Assembly (NCBI RefSeq): GCF_052119645.1 | Contig: NZ_JBGQOM010000001.1 | Span: 186,001-250,000 of the forward strand | From: Paraglaciecola sp030730205 | Lineage (GTDB): Bacteria; Pseudomonadota; Gammaproteobacteria; Enterobacterales; Alteromonadaceae | Direction of reading: 5' to 3' | DNA: 64,000 nt | Part shown: positions 54,965 to 63,294 of the stretch, piece by piece | Numbering within the stretch: position 1 is the stretch's first letter | Layout: each line of letters begins with the position of its first letter | Notes under the pieces: model-generated | The model's input: only the letters and a program-made list of their open reading frames with translations | What the model was told of the DNA's origin: nothing | Database searches by the model: none | Translations under genes and position numbers: made by a program

Positions 54965-55020
54965 GGCGTGCTGATCCTTGCTGTATGAACTTTATTCAAG
55001 GCCACATATCAACACGCCCT
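54963..55020. terminator. Inverted repeat between convergent genes
   Basis: AGGGCGTG-C-TGAT pairs with ATCA-A-CACGCCCT (12 of 13 bp) around an inner CCTTG / CAAGG hairpin, between convergent stop codons. Probably a bidirectional terminator. Confidence 0.55.
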
Positions 55021-55028
55021 CCGTTCTT

Positions 55029-55544
55029 TTACTTTGGTTGAAGATTTTCTAAGACATCAGCCACACTATAGCTCTCCTCATTAGGTTGCATTCCCTTACC
55101 CATTCTAACTTCTAGAATACTCTGCACCTCAGTGCGCGCTCGATTGCTAGCCAGTTCAACTCCCATAGTGTTAACCGGTTGGCGGCGCTCAGTACACGTC
55201 AGTAAACCACAGTCTCGTGACAAGGTTTGAGCGTGTGTCATGCTCAAACTTGTATTGGGCTTGACTTCTTCTCGGTCTACAAAGGTTTCTCGACTCGTCA
55301 CAACGTACCAGTCGTAACCTTGCATCTTAGACAATTCAGCGGCTCGAAATAAGGCATGATTTGTCACGGTCAACACATCTTCAGTTGTGCTGGTGTACTG
55401 AACGCGATATCTATCATTGGCGACTTTGATATCACTGTAACCATTGCCGCCATTTTTCGCTGCGCGATACTGTGGCCCGCTGGCACAACCGGCCATGATT
55501 GAAGCTAAAAATACCATTACTGCAATTAAATACATCTTTTTCAT
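55029..55544 (-). CDS. Lipoprotein in the ECF sigma operon
   Basis: 171 residues. Lipobox ASIMAGC (Cys20) after a typical signal; next residue Ala, not Asp, so likely outer membrane. The mature part (YSDIKVANDRYRVQYTSTTE, ALFRAAELSKMQGYDWYVV) matches the family of small CC0125/CC1285-like lipoproteins. It has two Cys (DCGLLTC) that could form a disulphide. It follows the anti-sigma gene by 14 bases, with GAGGAT upstream. Function unknown. Confidence 0.75.
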   Translation of the reverse strand: MKKMYLIAVMVFLASIMAGCASGPQYRAAKNGGNGYSDIKVANDRYRVQYTSTTEDVLTVTNHALFRAAELSKMQGYDWYVVTSRETFVDREEVKPNTSLSMTHAQTLSRDCGLLTCTERRQPVNTMGVELASNRARTEVQSILEVRMGKGMQPNEESYSVADVLENLQPK

Positions 55545-55558
55545 GATCTTATCCTCTT

Positions 55559-56290
55559 TTAATGACCGTTATTTGCCCAAGCCTTGTTGATGGCTTCACG
55601 TTCTTGTTGTTTATTTAATGCTGCTCCCTCTATTATTTGATCGATTACTACATCAAGGAAGGGGTCGCTCTTGCTTGCGGTGCGGTACTGGGCACCGTTT
55701 TGTTCTACCTGACTAAAACTAGTGGCTTTAACCTGCCATTTACCATTGCCCAGACAGGCCACGCTATCACTTTGAATGCCATCACTTTGCAAGCTGAATT
55801 GTCGGCAATATTGCCCTTGCATATTCCTAAAACTCAAAGTGGGCTGAAGGCGTTGTTGATTCGCTAAAACAAGCGGCTCACCACTGGTTAAACGCGATAA
55901 TGCCTTAGCAATATCGGGGCTCAGTTCTGCACTTAATCCTGCGGTATCCGACTGACTCAGTTGGCCGATACCGATACCAAAACACAGCGCTATACCTGCA
56001 GCTAGGGCTGCATGTTGACTAAAACGTGATTGTAATTTCCCCCACGCACTCATCGATACCACTTTATTTTCCACAGCCGTGTCTTGAAGCAAGGCCGTTA
56101 TTTTTTCTGGCACCGGATGGCGGTCTATTTCGCAGGCATGAGCTGATACCCATTCGTCCACTTGTGCTAAATCAGCCAAGCGAGTGGCAAGCTCATCGTC
56201 AATTAATAGTTGTTCTCGGATAAGCTGCATTTCATCTTCAGGCAATTCTGAGTCTAAAAAAGCAGAGAGTTGTTGATCGCTTATTATCAT
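55559..56290 (-). CDS. Anti-sigma factor, membrane-bound
   Basis: 243 residues. The N-terminal cytosolic part (SDQQLSAFLDSELPEDEMQL, LATRLADLAQVDEWVSAHA) is an anti-sigma domain of the RseA/zf-HC2 group without the zinc motif. A membrane helix follows (about 91-111, AALAAGIALCFGIGIG) and then a 130-residue periplasmic domain (PTLSFRNMQGQYCRQFSL, GNGKWQVKAT) with conserved-looking Cys pair. Its start overlaps the sigma stop by 4 bases (ATGA), so the pair is coupled. It should hold the sigma factor until an envelope signal releases it. Confidence 0.88.
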   Translation of the reverse strand: MIISDQQLSAFLDSELPEDEMQLIREQLLIDDELATRLADLAQVDEWVSAHACEIDRHPVPEKITALLQDTAVENKVVSMSAWGKLQSRFSQHAALAAGIALCFGIGIGQLSQSDTAGLSAELSPDIAKALSRLTSGEPLVLANQQRLQPTLSFRNMQGQYCRQFSLQSDGIQSDSVACLGNGKWQVKATSFSQVEQNGAQYRTASKSDPFLDVVIDQIIEGAALNKQQEREAINKAWANNGH

Positions 56291-56778
56291 GCGAAGAGTC
56301 CTCCTTGTTGACTTTTTACTATGGTTAAGAGTGATGTTCTAGCGCGAGATAAACGACTCATTACAGTACCAACTGGCACGTCCAAGGTCTCAGCTACTTC
56401 TTTATACGATAAACCTTGCACTGCCACTAAGGACAAAATCGAACGTTGGTCATTAGGCAGGGTCTGCATCGCGATATTGACCTGAGCCAGCGTTTCTTTA
56501 GCCGCTATGTTTTCTTCATTGTCAGTACAGGCTTCTTCTTGCAACTCAGGGTTTTGAGTTGCAGCCAAACGCACTTTTCGCGCCCTATATTCGTCTATCC
56601 ACACATTACGGCACACTTTAAAGGCCCATTTGCTGAGTTCGACATCTTCTGGCATTCCACGACTTAATATTTTTTCAATCGTGATTTGCACTATGTCATC
56701 TGCGTCGGCCACTGAGCCTGTCAGCGAAAAGGCAAATCGCCGTAACATAGGCAATAAAGTAGTCAGTTGATTTTTCAT
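56287..56778 (-). CDS. ECF-type RNA polymerase sigma factor
   Basis: The ATG at 56778 (MKNQLTTLLPMLRRFAFSLT) is chosen: GAGGAG precedes it, and the promoter at 56803 rules out the longer frame. 163 residues. Region 2 shows DADDIVQITIEKILSR and the -10 contact helix FKVCRNVWIDEYRARK; region 4 shows LPNDQRSILSLVAVQGLSYKEVA and VPVGTVMSRLSRAR. First gene of a sigma/anti-sigma/lipoprotein operon and probably autoregulated. Confidence 0.95.
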   Translation of the reverse strand: MKNQLTTLLPMLRRFAFSLTGSVADADDIVQITIEKILSRGMPEDVELSKWAFKVCRNVWIDEYRARKVRLAATQNPELQEEACTDNEENIAAKETLAQVNIAMQTLPNDQRSILSLVAVQGLSYKEVAETLDVPVGTVMSRLSRARTSLLTIVKSQQGGLFA

Positions 56779-56802
56779 TTTTATCTCCTCTTTACTATGA
56801 AG

Positions 56803-56826
56803 ACGAAGCAACTTTATTTTTATTCC
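56803..56826 (-). promoter_or_regulatory. ECF-type promoter of the sigma operon
   Basis: Minus strand GGAAT-N16-CGTC (-35 at 56822-56826, -10 at 56803-56805). The spacer contains GTTGC, also found before the gene ending at 59220. About 25 bases lie between it and the ATG. Confidence 0.65.
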
Positions 56827-56838
56827 AACACGTTGGAA
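56823..56838. promoter_or_regulatory. Palindrome formed by two back-to-back -35 elements
   Basis: TTCCAAC-AC-GTTGGAA. Each arm is the -35 region (GTTGGAA) of a divergent ECF-type promoter, one for the sigma operon, one for the subtilase gene. Confidence 0.6.
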
Positions 56839-56860
56839 ATATTTTCTATGTTCAAACGTT
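56835..56860 (+). promoter_or_regulatory. ECF-type promoter of the subtilase gene
   Basis: GGAAA-N17-CGTT (-35 at 56835-56839, -10 from 56857). Same form as the sigma operon promoter, on the other strand. Confidence 0.6.
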
Positions 56861-56901
56861 TTTATGTTTAAGGTACAGTATCAGTAATAAGTGAGGCTAA
56901 C

Positions 56902-58227
56902 ATGAAACATACATTCACCTGCGCAGTTTTGCTTTGTTTGACTGCGGCTCACGTGAACGCAGAGTTGCTCCCCATTAAGCAAGTGATCTCTCCCATTCAG
57001 GGCGTTACAAACACAATTAGGCCCATTGGCCATCAAGTAGATGATGCGTTGCCATTGAAGCCATTTGAGCTCAGTAAACTACTTGATGTCAGTGAAACCA
57101 TAACCACACCTTTAATGACTTTACCCGACACACTGCCCTTATCTGATGTGACTGGACAATTGATTAACGAAGTCAAATTAGCGGATGGTTCACGAGCAAT
57201 TGAACGTGAATGGGTGATGCTCAGTGATAAAGATGCGATCAATATTTTACTCAAATACGGGGCACTTATCTCGCAGCAAAAATCGTATCCTGCGCTTGAT
57301 CTGCACCTTGTAACGTTTACGGTTCCTAGCCACTTAGACTCAAAGTCTGCTTTAAACTCCTTATTACCCCAAGATATAACTCGTACCCTGGACCGCAACC
57401 ACGTATTTCAAAATCAAAATGAGGGTAGTCGTACTTTAGAGCAAGATGCCGACCCTCAGCACAGCCCGATGTGCCTTGATGAACTTAATATTGGCATGGT
57501 TGATACTGCAATTCAGCAAGACCACCCTGCCTTTGCTCACAGCAAAATAACCAGTCGCTATCTTGTCGATTTTAACAACGTTGCGCCGGTCAACCACGGA
57601 ACCGCAATAGCAGGAACCTTAGTGGGTAAAGGTCAGTATTTTTCTCCTCTGTTGCCCAATGCAACATTGTTTTCCGCTGCGGTGTTTTATAAACAATCTG
57701 ACTATGCCCAAGGCGCAACCATGTTGAACATCGTTGATGGGTTGAATTGGTTGGCAGAAAAAGGCGTGAAAGTCATTAATATGAGCTTAGCCGGCCCACA
57801 CAATGACGTACTGGCCTTAGTGATTAACACGCTGGTGGAAGCGGGAACAGTTGTGGTCGCAGCAGCAGGTAACGAAGGACCAGCCGCGGCTCCCATATAT
57901 CCCGCTGCCTATAAGCAGGTTATTGCCGTCACTGCAATAGACAGGCAACACCACATCTATCGCTGGGCAAATCAAGGTGAGTATATCGATTTTGCAGCAC
58001 TAGGCGTAAAGGTTTACACCGCGCATGCAAAGGGCGGTGAAGGCCGCGAAACTGGCACCTCCATGGCCTCTCCTGTGGTTGCGGCACTTGCTGCATGTTT
58101 GCTAGCGAAGCAAGATCAAACAGATATACGCCAGACTCTAAAAACGCATAGCCTCGATTTGGGCAAACAGGGTAAAGATCCTATTTTTGGCTATGGCTTG
58201 CTGCAAAGACCAACACCGTCACGGTAA
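56902..58227 (+). CDS. Secreted subtilisin-like serine protease (S8)
   Basis: 441 residues. Signal peptide 1-20 (cut after HVNA). A Pro/Leu-rich region (21-190) has no clear family and may act as a propeptide. The catalytic domain has Asp201 (GMVDTAIQQDHPAF), His232 (NHGTAIAGTLVG), Asn324 (AAAGNEGPAA) and Ser387 (GTSMASPVVAAL), so the triad is complete. Divergent from the ECF operon with its own ECF-type promoter; GTGAGG precedes the ATG. It may process surface proteins of this locus; that is inference. Confidence 0.92.
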   Translation: MKHTFTCAVLLCLTAAHVNAELLPIKQVISPIQGVTNTIRPIGHQVDDALPLKPFELSKLLDVSETITTPLMTLPDTLPLSDVTGQLINEVKLADGSRAIEREWVMLSDKDAINILLKYGALISQQKSYPALDLHLVTFTVPSHLDSKSALNSLLPQDITRTLDRNHVFQNQNEGSRTLEQDADPQHSPMCLDELNIGMVDTAIQQDHPAFAHSKITSRYLVDFNNVAPVNHGTAIAGTLVGKGQYFSPLLPNATLFSAAVFYKQSDYAQGATMLNIVDGLNWLAEKGVKVINMSLAGPHNDVLALVINTLVEAGTVVVAAAGNEGPAAAPIYPAAYKQVIAVTAIDRQHHIYRWANQGEYIDFAALGVKVYTAHAKGGEGRETGTSMASPVVAALAACLLAKQDQTDIRQTLKTHSLDLGKQGKDPIFGYGLLQRPTPSR

Positions 58228-58246
58228 ATATCACGTGAGGCAAGCA

Positions 58247-59155
58247 TTAAAAGTTGGCTTCGAGCGAAATTGAACTCACCGTCTGAGTATAATTTAACGC
58301 CGCTAAGGTCGAGTTGTAGTCACTATACTCTACTTTACTGACCACACTAAATTGCGGCCAAAGCGCCAATTGCCACTGTAATTCATAACGTTGTTGTGTG
58401 TCTTCACGAGCTGAGTCGTCAGCACGTAGTCTCTGGGCGTAATCGTTGTTCTGATAGCGCCAAGCCAGCTGAAGCTTGCTGGTTTGACCAAGTAACCCAA
58501 AAGTTTGTGACATGCCAGCACTAAGACTATTTGCGTTAAAATCAAATTGCGTATCGACGGCCTGTTCTTTTTCAACATTTAATCCGAGAGACAACATCGT
58601 GCTACCTTGATTAAAAAATTGAAACAGGTTTAGTCCTACTCCTTGATTAGTGGCGTCACGCGCATTCATGGAGTCGAAGTGTTTCGTTTTATAATTGAAT
58701 GCAGAACGTAAATAAGTCGTTGGTGTAATATATTTCGCAGCATATAAACTGCTTTGGTTGAGGCGCAGAAAAGCCTGATCTTGTAAAATTGCATAAGCAA
58801 AATCATGGCGTATACCAACACTCAGGGCTGCAAAATCGTATTGTCCATCCACGTAAACCTGATGTAAATCCAAATCATAGCCATCAAACTGTTGATAATC
58901 TTTGCGCGCAAACAGGTAAGCACCTTGAAGTTTTAGGGCGGGTCTTGCTTGCCATTCGCCTGCTAATTTAGCATGAAAGGTAAATGCCATATCCTGCTCG
59001 TTTGAGACTTGGTCAAGTTCAGCCACAATCAAGGTCGAGTTATTCAGTATGCCAAGACTAGCTTGCGCCTCGACACGTTTATCAGGGGCTTGCGCTACAC
59101 TGTACGCCGATGCCGACAAAGACAATAATACAGCTAAGAAATGAGATGTTTTCAT
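58247..59155 (-). CDS. Outer-membrane beta-barrel-like protein
   Basis: 302 residues. Signal peptide 1-22 (cut after SVAQA). The mature chain alternates hydrophobic and polar residues in strands (KLQGAYLFARKDYQQFDGYD, LSVGIRHDFAYAIL, LQLAWRYQNNDYAQRL) and ends SISLEANF with C-terminal Phe, the signature for BAM-inserted barrels. It is not recognised as a known porin. It follows the Ser/Thr/Gln-rich gene on the same strand after a 64-base gap that has a terminator-like hairpin, so it may be a partial read-through product. Confidence 0.72.
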   Translation of the reverse strand: MKTSHFLAVLLSLSASAYSVAQAPDKRVEAQASLGILNNSTLIVAELDQVSNEQDMAFTFHAKLAGEWQARPALKLQGAYLFARKDYQQFDGYDLDLHQVYVDGQYDFAALSVGIRHDFAYAILQDQAFLRLNQSSLYAAKYITPTTYLRSAFNYKTKHFDSMNARDATNQGVGLNLFQFFNQGSTMLSLGLNVEKEQAVDTQFDFNANSLSAGMSQTFGLLGQTSKLQLAWRYQNNDYAQRLRADDSAREDTQQRYELQWQLALWPQFSVVSKVEYSDYNSTLAALNYTQTVSSISLEANF

Positions 59156-59170
59156 GACGAGTAGTCCTAC

Positions 59171-59200
59171 AAAAACGCGCCAGTGTTACGCCACTGACGC
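59171..59200 (-). terminator. Intercistronic terminator or attenuator
   Basis: On the minus strand GCGTCAGTG-GCGTAA-CACTGGCGC, one wobble pair, followed by GTTTTTG. It lies between the Ser/Thr/Gln-rich gene and the barrel gene. Confidence 0.6.
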
Positions 59201-59219
59201 TTTGAATTACAAGGGGGGA

Positions 59220-60080
59220 TTAAAGGCCTAGATTTAAGCTATTCGTTACGCTATTGCTGACTTCACTGGCGGTTTGTAACTGCACAGCACTGGCAATTTG
59301 TTGCGATACTACCTGACTAACTTGCCCAGTAACCTGTTGTTGAATAACCTGCTCTGAGGCGCCACTCAAACTGTTGTCTATCACACCAACTATCGACTGA
59401 TTGATTGATTGGCTTGCCGTTGTAGAGGCCTCACTTGCCATCCCGCTCACTGCTGTAGTGTGCTGAATAGCTTGCGCAAGATTGATGGAATGTGCGGCAC
59501 TACTTAATATCGCTGTTGATTCAGACGAGGCGATAGTGTCCAAACCAACCGTATTGCTTGGCGAAGTTTCCATAGTGGCAGAGATAGGATTGTCTAAGGT
59601 GACCAAATTAGGCAGGGCGGCAGCATTACCAACTTGAGTAATTTGCGTTACTACCGTTGATGTTCCAGCACTTAGCTCACCCAAAGAAATGGTTGCATTT
59701 TGTGCGATGTCGCCACTCTTCGTCAGCAGCGTTTCGACAGATTCAGCTGAATCTGAGGCATTTTCTGACGCCGTTTCATCATTTGGCGCATCCACCGCGG
59801 TGTCATTCGTCACCTGGCCAGAAGAGTCACCTTGTGCTGACACATCTCCACCGTCGCTCTGCGCATTGATGCCAGTTGCAGTGCCATTATTAGCGTTGAG
59901 GTCGGTATCACTTTGCAAGTGATTTTGCTCTGTATTAGCCGCAGACGAACTAACTTGCTGCTGAGTATTTATCGAGGTGTTGACCGCAACACTTTGCTCA
60001 AACGTTGCGGCGCTAAGCCCCAAACTGGTGGTCAAGCTTAATAGGCCAAGCAGTGATGAAATTTTATTGAACTTAGTCAT
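59220..60080 (-). CDS. Ser/Thr/Gln/Ala-rich secreted acidic protein
   Basis: 286 residues. Signal peptide 1-25 (cut near LSAATF). The mature chain has no Cys, Trp, Tyr or Arg, almost no aromatic residue and very few Lys, and is very rich in Ser, Thr, Ala, Gln, Asn and Asp. Examples: NTSINTQQQVSSSAANTEQ and QQQVTGQVSQVVSQQIASAV. The C-terminal 70 residues resemble short Gln/Ser-rich amphipathic repeats. This suggests a disordered or fibre-forming surface protein. AGAGGA precedes the ATG, and an ECF-type promoter lies upstream. No family recognised. Confidence 0.7.
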   Translation of the reverse strand: MTKFNKISSLLGLLSLTTSLGLSAATFEQSVAVNTSINTQQQVSSSAANTEQNHLQSDTDLNANNGTATGINAQSDGGDVSAQGDSSGQVTNDTAVDAPNDETASENASDSAESVETLLTKSGDIAQNATISLGELSAGTSTVVTQITQVGNAAALPNLVTLDNPISATMETSPSNTVGLDTIASSESTAILSSAAHSINLAQAIQHTTAVSGMASEASTTASQSINQSIVGVIDNSLSGASEQVIQQQVTGQVSQVVSQQIASAVQLQTASEVSNSVTNSLNLGL

Positions 60081-60116
60081 TGTAGTTTCCTCTAGGTTTA
60101 TGTGAATGACACCTAG

Positions 60117-60144
60117 ATAACGCTTGGCAACTGTATTTTATTCC
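60117..60144 (-). promoter_or_regulatory. ECF-type promoter of the Ser/Thr/Gln-rich protein gene
   Basis: Minus strand GGAAT-N17-CGTTAT (-35 at 60140-60144, -10 at 60117-60122). The block GGAATAAAATACAGTTGC closely resembles GGAATAAAAATAAAGTTGC before the sigma operon. Confidence 0.65.
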
Positions 60145-60255
60145 TTTTAAAGTTCGTTTTTTCTCATAAACTTGAAAATTACAAGTTAACGTTTTGTTTT
60201 TAAAGAGCTTATTGCCATAGCAAAACGACAACAAGCGTCTTTTTTTTGCAACTAA

Positions 60256-63021
60256 TTAGTTCGCTTCAGTCACAATATTGGCCGTTTGAGTGGGTAAACC
60301 TTCCGATTCAACTCTTAAAACCAGTTTACCCGCTTGGCCTTTTCTGCCTTTGACAATAACCAAAGCCAAGCCATTAAAGGCTGCTCGTTGATGCGAGGCA
60401 AACGACACTAAATTAGTGGCATCACCATTGTCGGTAGCAACGATTTCACCAGGACCGTCAAGTGAGAAACTCAACTGGTTGTTCGCTCGGGGCACCGTTA
60501 AGCCGTTTTCATCTTGCACTTTAATGGTCACAAAGGATAAATCTACACCATCTGCTTGGATAGTTTGACGATCGGCTTTTACTAATAATTTACTCGCAGC
60601 ACCTGTGGTGCTAACACTTGCCTGTGCCCAAGGCTTCCCCAATTTGTAGGCTTGTGCTGTTAGCTCACCCGGCTCATATACCACATCATCCCAGCGGATA
60701 CGGCTGGCAAATTCAGCCTTGGCTTGACGTCCTAAGGACTTACCATTGAGGAACAACTCCACCTCATCGCCTGAGGTAAATACGTGTATCGGTGTGACCT
60801 CACCAACCCGCTCTGGCCAATTCCAGTGAGGTAAAATATGCACCATGGGAAAATCAGGTCGCCACATGGATTGATACAGGTAAAACCGATCTTTTTTGAA
60901 GCCTGCTAAATCAATCACCCCAAAGTAAGAACTGCGCGCACCGTAATACGGAGTCGGCTCTCCTAGGTAATCCCAGCCACTCCAGACAAAACCTCCTGAC
61001 ACGAAAGGATGTTGTGCCAATGAAGCCAAAACCTTATCCGCTGACGAGCCAAATTGCGCAGTATAAAGTTCGTAAGCACTAACTTGCTGCGTAACAGGAT
61101 CCCCACCAGCACCGTCTGTGATAGGCGCACTGATGCCTTTGGTCACAGGAAATAAATACTCACCCCGCGAGCTTACCGCTGCGGCGTTTTCGCTGCTCAT
61201 GATCATTTTGTCAGGAAAGGCATGATGAAATGCTGGATACAATGGCTCGGTACGGATACCTTGTAAATGCAAATATTCAGGTGCATTGCGTATGCCTTCG
61301 CCTTGATAATTCAAACTAATAGTGTCCATTACCGCAGGTAAAGGCATGTGTGGTTTAGCGTAGTTCATGGAGGTTGCAGTGGGCCGCGACCTATCTTCTT
61401 GTTTCACAATATCATGTAAACGCTGCGCAATTTCGGCACCGTCTTCAGCGGTATATTGTTCACCCACTTCATTGCCAATACTCCACATGATCACCGAAGG
61501 ACTATTACGGTCTCGGCGAATAAAAGCCCTCAAGTCAGGTTCAGCCCAGTCAGGAAATATTAAATGAAAATCCAAAGGTGTCTTTTTACGCGCCCAAACA
61601 TCAAATATTTCGTCGATAACCACAAAACCCATTTTGTCAGTTAATTCGAGTAACTCAGATGCGGGTGGATTGTGCGCCAAGCGAATGGCATTTACGCCCA
61701 TTTCTCTTAGTAATGCTAACTGACGCTGTGCGGCTCGAACGTTAAACGCCGCGCCCAACGCGCCTAAATCATGATGCTGATTAACCCCTTGAAAATAAAT
61801 ATGCTCACCGTTAACAAACAAACCGTTTTTACCATCAAAACGCAAATCTCGAATGCCAAAACGAGTTTCATATTCATCTACCACGATACCGTTTTGCAGC
61901 ACTCGAGTTAGCGCCAAATACCGATTAGGCACTTGATTGGGCAAAGGCCCCCATAAATTAGGATTGTTGATCTTCACCGTGCCTTCAACGGTACTTGAGC
62001 CACCCGCTTCTATTAAAACTGGATCCGTATTAATAGTCGCAACGGCTTGCTTGGCAATATTGTCTGTTGAATCGAAAGTGTAAAACTGAGTTTGGCTACT
62101 GACTTCAATGCTCTGCTGCGAGTCGTTATCGATATCGATCGCAATACTGACTTGCGCGCTTTCTTGGGACACATTTGCTGTTTGTACATGCGTTCCCCAC
62201 TGACCTACATGCACCGGATTAGTTTTTGTTAACCACACATTGCGATATAAACCACCACCAGGATACCAGCGAGAAGAAGCAGGAGGATTGTCTAAACGAA
62301 TCGCCAATTGATTTTTACCGGAACGCTTGACGTACGGTGTTAAATCTAAACGCCAAGACGCATAGCCATAAGGCCACCCACCCACTAAATGGCCATTAAG
62401 CCACACCATGGCATAAGACATCGCGCCATCTACATCTAAGAAGATGGATTTGCTGGCATCGGCTGCGCTTAATTCAAAACTATTGCGATACCACGCTACG
62501 CCTGGGCTGGGCAACCGCCCCATGCCACCACCTACCGGTGCATTGTCACCCTTGTAAAAAGGGCCATTAATCGCCCAATCATGTGGCACTTGTACACTCT
62601 GCCACTGAGCATCGTCAAAGTCAGCTTGAATAAAAGGAAAACCGTCAGCAATAGCGGGTTCCCCCACAGGACGCTGGTGTTGCTGACCAGACTCAGCAAT
62701 AAACGGATTTGCGCTAGGTAAAATCCAGGGTTTTAACACAAAGGCAGTCGATTCCACATCAACGGCTTCGGTAGGTTTGGCATCCGCTTGTTTGCCATCT
62801 TCGTCCGATTCTATTTGAGGTCTAACGTCATAAATTAAGGGATCGGCTTGACTGGCATCGAGGTATTTATAAAAACGCCAGTTCGTGTCTAACAACACCC
62901 GCTCACGACTTACCACTGTCGTTTCAGTCTCAAGTGGTGTGTCTTGTTTGCTGCAACTTAAAAGAATCAAACACCAGCTACTGAGTAAAACCAACCCCAT
63001 TACATCACTTAACTTTTTCAT
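60256..63021 (-). CDS. GH2 family glycoside hydrolase lipoprotein (beta-galactosidase type)
   Basis: The ATG at 63021 (MKKLSDVMGLVLLSSW) is chosen: AAAGG precedes it and it begins a lipoprotein signal with lipobox LILLSC. 921 residues. Order: GH2 sugar-binding domain (QVPHDWAINGPF, SRWYPGGGLYRNVWL), Ig-like domain, TIM barrel with GVNQHHDLGALGAAF, RLAHNPPASELLELTDKMGF, acid/base Glu in VIMWSIGNEVGEQ and nucleophile Glu in MIMSSENAA, then DUF4982 and a C-terminal beta domain. Such enzymes act on galactosides of algal or plant polysaccharides; exact specificity is unclear. Confidence 0.92.
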   Translation of the reverse strand: MKKLSDVMGLVLLSSWCLILLSCSKQDTPLETETTVVSRERVLLDTNWRFYKYLDASQADPLIYDVRPQIESDEDGKQADAKPTEAVDVESTAFVLKPWILPSANPFIAESGQQHQRPVGEPAIADGFPFIQADFDDAQWQSVQVPHDWAINGPFYKGDNAPVGGGMGRLPSPGVAWYRNSFELSAADASKSIFLDVDGAMSYAMVWLNGHLVGGWPYGYASWRLDLTPYVKRSGKNQLAIRLDNPPASSRWYPGGGLYRNVWLTKTNPVHVGQWGTHVQTANVSQESAQVSIAIDIDNDSQQSIEVSSQTQFYTFDSTDNIAKQAVATINTDPVLIEAGGSSTVEGTVKINNPNLWGPLPNQVPNRYLALTRVLQNGIVVDEYETRFGIRDLRFDGKNGLFVNGEHIYFQGVNQHHDLGALGAAFNVRAAQRQLALLREMGVNAIRLAHNPPASELLELTDKMGFVVIDEIFDVWARKKTPLDFHLIFPDWAEPDLRAFIRRDRNSPSVIMWSIGNEVGEQYTAEDGAEIAQRLHDIVKQEDRSRPTATSMNYAKPHMPLPAVMDTISLNYQGEGIRNAPEYLHLQGIRTEPLYPAFHHAFPDKMIMSSENAAAVSSRGEYLFPVTKGISAPITDGAGGDPVTQQVSAYELYTAQFGSSADKVLASLAQHPFVSGGFVWSGWDYLGEPTPYYGARSSYFGVIDLAGFKKDRFYLYQSMWRPDFPMVHILPHWNWPERVGEVTPIHVFTSGDEVELFLNGKSLGRQAKAEFASRIRWDDVVYEPGELTAQAYKLGKPWAQASVSTTGAASKLLVKADRQTIQADGVDLSFVTIKVQDENGLTVPRANNQLSFSLDGPGEIVATDNGDATNLVSFASHQRAAFNGLALVIVKGRKGQAGKLVLRVESEGLPTQTANIVTEAN

Positions 63022-63294
63022 TTTTAGCCTTTTGGTATCATTTGTTGCGTCACATCGCCTTAGCCACCGATGGCAAATAAGCATCATGATGACAAGGAAG
63101 TACAAAAATTAACGGTAGACTGTAACGAAGTAACAAATATTTAACTAGTTAAGGTGGCTTAGGATTTTTACAAACCCGCTTACTTTATTAATTTACCCAA
63201 CACAACGATGGCTTTCTTACATTATTCCAAGGTGTTATCTGTCACTATCGTGGTGCTGAAAAATGGCTGTTACACAACGATAGTTGGTAAAAAG

